64,000 nt of DNA from CBDCFV01 sp965203835 (GTDB lineage: Bacteria; Chloroflexota; Dehalococcoidia; Lucifugimonadales; UBA3495): the NCBI GenBank assembly GCA_965203835.1, contig OZ241919.1, positions 3,782,001 through 3,846,000 of the forward strand. Direction: 5' to 3'. Below, one piece after another: positions 61,551-64,000 of this stretch; positions within the stretch are counted from its first letter, which is position 1, and the number at the start of each line of letters is the position of its first letter. The notes beneath the pieces were generated by a model. The model did no database searches and was not told where the DNA came from. It saw nothing but the letters and a program-made list of their open reading frames with translations. A program made the translations under genes and the position numbers.

Positions 61551-62628
61551 AAGCCTCTCTCTCTAAGACTTCATGCGCCAACCGCAAAATCCCCATCAAC
61601 TGCTCTCGGCTTGCCCCAGAGAAGTTGTAGGAAAAGTCCTTCAACGTGCAAGCATCCGCCAGTAAGTCGAACAAAATCCTTATCGGAAGGCGTGTACCCA
61701 CGAACTTGGGTGCGCCGCTCACGTAGCTACGGTCGCTGTCCACAATGCCGTTAGTCACTCCCCGGTAGGCGTCTAACTCCAGAATCCTTCCGGATGTAAT
61801 TATGGCGTCATATGTGTCTTCCCGGAACACCGACGGAAAATCCCAATGGAAATCTTTCAAGCCTTTCACATCAGAGAGATAGTCAAACAGGCGCCCTACC
61901 GGCACGTCAGACTGCTGAAACACCAAAGCGCCGTCTGCTATGTTCTTGTCACGCTGAGTGATGCGCTGCACTGTTTCCCGGGCATGTCGCTCCATCTCGG
62001 CCAGAGCCTGCTCCATGGCTACGGACGGGAATTTATGCAGGAAGCCATACAGGTTCCAGTCCTTGTGCATATAAGAGTGTAATTCCTTGACGGGGACCTG
62101 GGTTCCTTCGAAGACGGGCGGGGCACCGGCGATAGCCTTGTCGTTGTGGATAACGGCGTTCGTTTCCATGGGCCCTCTGTACTGTCCCAATAGGTCTTTC
62201 AGGTGAGGGTCGAATACCCGCTTGAAATTGAGCAGATTGTAAACCATCCATTCACGGATTTCCGTCAGCGTGTGGTCATCATCGTAGATGCTGCCAGGCT
62301 TTGTGATTTCTATTCGGCGACGTTTAGTGCTCTTCTCTTGTTCCCAGCCCAGCGGTCCAAGCGCAGATTCGATTTTCTCACGGCGTTGAACCAAATGGTC
62401 CACCAATTGAATGTTCCACTCGCGGCTACTGCTGTCAACAAACAGAGCAACTCTCGCCTTATTGCCTTCAGCAAGCCTGATTTCGTATTGAATGCGGTTA
62501 CCATAACCGGATTCAAAGAGTCGGCCGCTGCTAGCTTTCGTTTTGCGGTAAACCCTTATTTGGTGCTTGTCAAGGAGTGTATCAACTATAGGGTCGAAAA
62601 ATTCGTTGTATCTATCTGCATTAGTCAT
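61531..62628 (-). CDS. DUF4268-like domain fused to three DUF433-like repeats
   Basis: The 365-residue protein has an N-terminal part resembling DUF4268 (REWNIQLVDHLVQRREKIESALGPLGWEQ) and three repeats of a DUF433-like antitoxin domain (about 165-230, 240-300, 305-365), each with a GAPPVFEGTQVPV, GALVFQQSDVPV or GAPKFVGTRLPI core. DUF433 proteins are short antitoxins of DUF5615 toxins; three copies in one chain plus a nuclease-associated N-domain is unusual. The toxin gene overlaps its end by 20 nt. ATG 62628 is one of several possible starts. Confidence 0.75.
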   Translation of the reverse strand: MTNADRYNEFFDPIVDTLLDKHQIRVYRKTKASSGRLFESGYGNRIQYEIRLAEGNKARVALFVDSSSREWNIQLVDHLVQRREKIESALGPLGWEQEKSTKRRRIEITKPGSIYDDDHTLTEIREWMVYNLLNFKRVFDPHLKDLLGQYRGPMETNAVIHNDKAIAGAPPVFEGTQVPVKELHSYMHKDWNLYGFLHKFPSVAMEQALAEMERHARETVQRITQRDKNIADGALVFQQSDVPVGRLFDYLSDVKGLKDFHWDFPSVFREDTYDAIITSGRILELDAYRGVTNGIVDSDRSYVSGAPKFVGTRLPIRILFDLLADACTLKDFSYNFSGASREQLMGILRLAHEVLEREACASAAR

Positions 62629-62673
62629 TGACCCGCCCATTTCCATCAACAAGTCTGTCGTCAATTGGACAAA

Positions 62674-62850
62674 CTACAGATCACCAGGTCTCAGGCCTGT
62701 CCGTTTCGCGATTCGAGCCAGCATACGCGGCCCTATTTCTCTTTGATTGTGAAAAGAGAATGTGTACTCGGGCCAGCCCTCTTTGAATAAAACTATGTGT
62801 GATCCAGTTTGTCGTTTGACTTGCCATCCGATACGCAATAATGCAGCCAA
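62674..62850 (-). CDS. hicA: HicA-family mRNA interferase toxin, start disrupted
   Basis: The 58-residue HicA has the conserved GWQVKRQTGSHIVLF core with the active His, then FSFHNQREIGPRMLARI. The frame has no ATG: the family start ATGGCC at 62878 runs into TAG at once and is one base out of frame with the rest (deleting T at 62872 would restore MASARPRRV...). The remaining start is TTG 62850 with GAGGAG 4 nt upstream. It is therefore a short working toxin, a frameshifted pseudogene, or a sequence error. Confidence 0.8.
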   Translation of the reverse strand: MAALLRIGWQVKRQTGSHIVLFKEGWPEYTFSFHNQREIGPRMLARIAKRTGLRPGDL

Positions 62851-62882
62851 GACTCTCCTCGGTCGCGCGCTAGGCCATCGGT

Positions 62883-63095
62883 TTACGCCGTTTGAAACGA
62901 TACGCTCACCAATTCCGGGCCAGCCTCGCCGTGCTCCAGCCTATCTGCCAAAATGCGAAGGGCAAGGGCCTGTACATTGGCGATGGCTTCTTCAGTCGTT
63001 AGACCGTAAACCATTGCGCCCGGAATCTCCATCACTTCGGCAATCCAGCGACCGTCTACTTCCTGCTCGGTCTCTATAGTCAGTGTCAATGCCAT
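62883..63095 (-). CDS. hicB: HicB-family antitoxin
   Basis: The 70-residue partial RNase-H-fold antitoxin has LTIETEQEVDGRWIAEVMEIPG, YGLTTEEAIANVQALALRIL and ends in VSVSFQTA. It has no DNA-binding tail, the short HicB type. It lies 32 nt upstream of the hicA start. AGGAAGGA precedes ATG 63095; the frame also allows 63116, directly after the previous stop. Confidence 0.87.
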   Translation of the reverse strand: MALTLTIETEQEVDGRWIAEVMEIPGAMVYGLTTEEAIANVQALALRILADRLEHGEAGPELVSVSFQTA

Positions 63096-63116
63096 TCGCG
63101 TTAGTCCTTCCTCCAT

Positions 63117-63806
63117 CTACGTCGGCGTGAATCCCAGCGTCCCCGTGGTCATCTGGCCGCGGAGGGCGTCGGCTTCCATCATGTTTTCCACGGCGCTTAC
63201 GTTGCGGGAGTAGGGCAGGAGAATGCGCATGAGCTCATCGTGGCGGTGGCCGCAGGGGAAGGCCACTTCGTTGTCGCTCACTTTTTCCATTTCCCCGTAG
63301 CGGACAAATCCGGCGACTACCAGCCGGAGCCTGGCGGCGGCGCTGCGCGCTTCTTCATTGGCGGTGACTTGGTAGACCCACTTGCTTCCGGCATCCTTTC
63401 CGGCGACGTTCAGCGTCATCCTGGTCTTGGTGTCCCTGATGGTCAGGTCGCCGGTTGGTGGGGAGAAGTCAGGGTTTTTTCCGACTATCTGGGCCAGCAG
63501 GAATCCCAGCGCCCTCAGGTGCAACCGGCCGCATGGTGACGTGAACTGGATGTCGTTGCCGGGCGCAGGGGCCATGCCGCCCAAGGCGACGAACCCGTCT
63601 CGAATGTTGGAAAGCCTTTCCCGTACCCCCGGTTTACCGCTGTAACTCCAGACTGTGCAGACGCCGTCTTTAAGGTAGAGGCCGACGCTGATGCTGTGAA
63701 AGTACGGGTCCATCGGGATGAGTTCGATGCACTTCCCGTACTCCTCTATAACCTGGGCTACGCTCTTCCGGCGGTTGGTCAAACCGGTGGTTGACTCGGT
63801 AGGCAT
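63117..63806 (-). CDS. Unknown protein with duplicated PCG motif domain
   Basis: The 229-residue protein is not recognised. It contains two related segments: NIRDGFVALGG...NDIQFTSPCGRLHLRALGFLL (about 68-105) and LRLVVAGFVRYGE...NEVAFPCGHRHDELMRILL (about 160-200), each with PCGxxH, which suggests a duplicated metal- or ligand-binding unit. It has no signal peptide. It lies 34 nt after a homocysteine methyltransferase gene and before hicBA, on the same strand, so a role in methyl transfer is possible but unproven. Confidence 0.6.
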   Translation of the reverse strand: MPTESTTGLTNRRKSVAQVIEEYGKCIELIPMDPYFHSISVGLYLKDGVCTVWSYSGKPGVRERLSNIRDGFVALGGMAPAPGNDIQFTSPCGRLHLRALGFLLAQIVGKNPDFSPPTGDLTIRDTKTRMTLNVAGKDAGSKWVYQVTANEEARSAAARLRLVVAGFVRYGEMEKVSDNEVAFPCGHRHDELMRILLPYSRNVSAVENMMEADALRGQMTTGTLGFTPT

Positions 63807-63840
63807 GGTCTTACTCGGCCCTTTCGGATTGAGATGGGCG

Positions 63841-64000
63841 TTACAGGTTGCGCCGCGCCCTCAAAGATTCGGAGAAAACCCGTATATGTTCCGGTTCCGT
63901 CCCGCAGCAACCCCCGATGATGTTGATTCCCAAGTCCACCAGCTCGTTGAACCTTTCGGCCATATAGTCCGGCGTCTCCGGGTATATGATTTCTCCCTGT
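63841..64000 (-). CDS. Homocysteine S-methyltransferase family protein, C-terminal end
   Basis: The window ends within the gene; the last 52 residues are visible. They contain LGINIIGGCCGTEPEHIRVF, the zinc-binding GGCCG motif of homocysteine S-methyltransferases and of the MetH N-terminal domain, and the frame ends ARRNL followed by TAA. It would accept a methyl group from a donor onto homocysteine-like thiols. It is the first seen gene in the long minus-strand run and lies 34 nt upstream of the PCG-motif gene. Confidence 0.9.
   Translation of the reverse strand, partial: QGEIIYPETPDYMAERFNELVDLGINIIGGCCGTEPEHIRVFSESLRARRNL

Overview
The window reads as one chromosomal stretch of a free-living bacterium, most likely a Chloroflexota of the SAR202/Dehalococcoidia type. 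This assignment is inference from gene content: an HspR-controlled DnaJ-like/ClpC operon, two luciferase-like flavin monooxygenases (one F420-type), a CaiB-type CoA-transferase, two isocitrate-lyase/PEP-mutase family enzymes, peptide-binding lipoproteins with VEKEV repeats, PaREP1/HEPN-like proteins, and a corrinoid methyltransferase cluster. Starts are often GTG or TTG, and genes are tightly packed with frequent stop/start overlaps. No phage genes, transposases, rRNA or CRISPR arrays were seen.

Layout. 1-4.3 kb: tRNA-Asn, then a heat-shock operon (J-domain protein, hspR, clpC) behind a near-consensus promoter. 4.3-8.5 kb: alpha/beta hydrolase and VTT membrane protein, then gamma-carbonic-anhydrase-like protein, CoA-transferase and an MNT-HEPN fusion. 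8.6-15.6 kb: hisS, a cyclase-family hydrolase, GlcG/HbpS-like protein (-), hisF, hisIE, an S51-like peptidase (-), argS. 15.6-19.6 kb: a heterodimeric ABC exporter. 19.6-20.6 kb: about 1 kb without a convincing gene. 20.6-22.3 kb: a serpin lipoprotein, tRNA-Cys and tRNA-Leu. 22.4-26.8 kb: a dpp/opp-type peptide transporter (binding protein, two permeases; no ATPases). 27-34.3 kb: PQQ-propeller membrane protein, SDR, two PEP-mutase family lyases flanking a tandem triplet of Uma2 nuclease-like genes, and an F420-type monooxygenase. 34.5-36.7 kb: mnmA, rnhB, yraN. 36.8-40 kb: a hydrolase whose nucleophile Ser is Phe, a haloalkane dehalogenase with an intact catalytic set, and a flavin monooxygenase. 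40-46.5 kb: HEPN-like protein, DAO-type oxidase, ComB-like phosphatase, HAD phosphatase, a small DUF7662-like protein, a second HEPN-like protein, an NHL propeller and a chlorite-dismutase-family protein. 46.6-49.1 kb: ferredoxin, Lrp/AsnC regulator, tRNA-Gln, hydrolase. 49.3-55.4 kb: peptide-binding lipoprotein, then a three-gene overlapping envelope operon (SppA-like protease, DUF4350-like membrane protein, repeat lipoprotein). 55.5-64 kb: a long minus-strand run with an amidase, a RACo-type corrinoid activator, a small Cys protein, a corrinoid protein, a coiled-coil membrane protein, an MtaA-like methyltransferase, two toxin-antitoxin-like modules, an unknown protein with duplicated PCG motifs, and the C-terminus of a homocysteine S-methyltransferase.

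How the genes work together. The right end looks like a C1/methyl-transfer system: MtaA-like and homocysteine methyltransferases work with a DxHxxG corrinoid protein that RACo would reactivate. The strongest candidates for something undescribed are (i) the 62.6-61.2 kb module, in which a DUF4268-like N-terminus is fused to three DUF433-like repeats and overlaps a DUF5615 PIN-like toxin; (ii) the SppA/DUF4350/triplicated-lipoprotein operon at 51.3-55.4 kb; and (iii) the PCG-repeat protein at 63.1-63.8 kb. A dispersed palindromic repeat family with conserved outer ends sits in at least four intergenic gaps.
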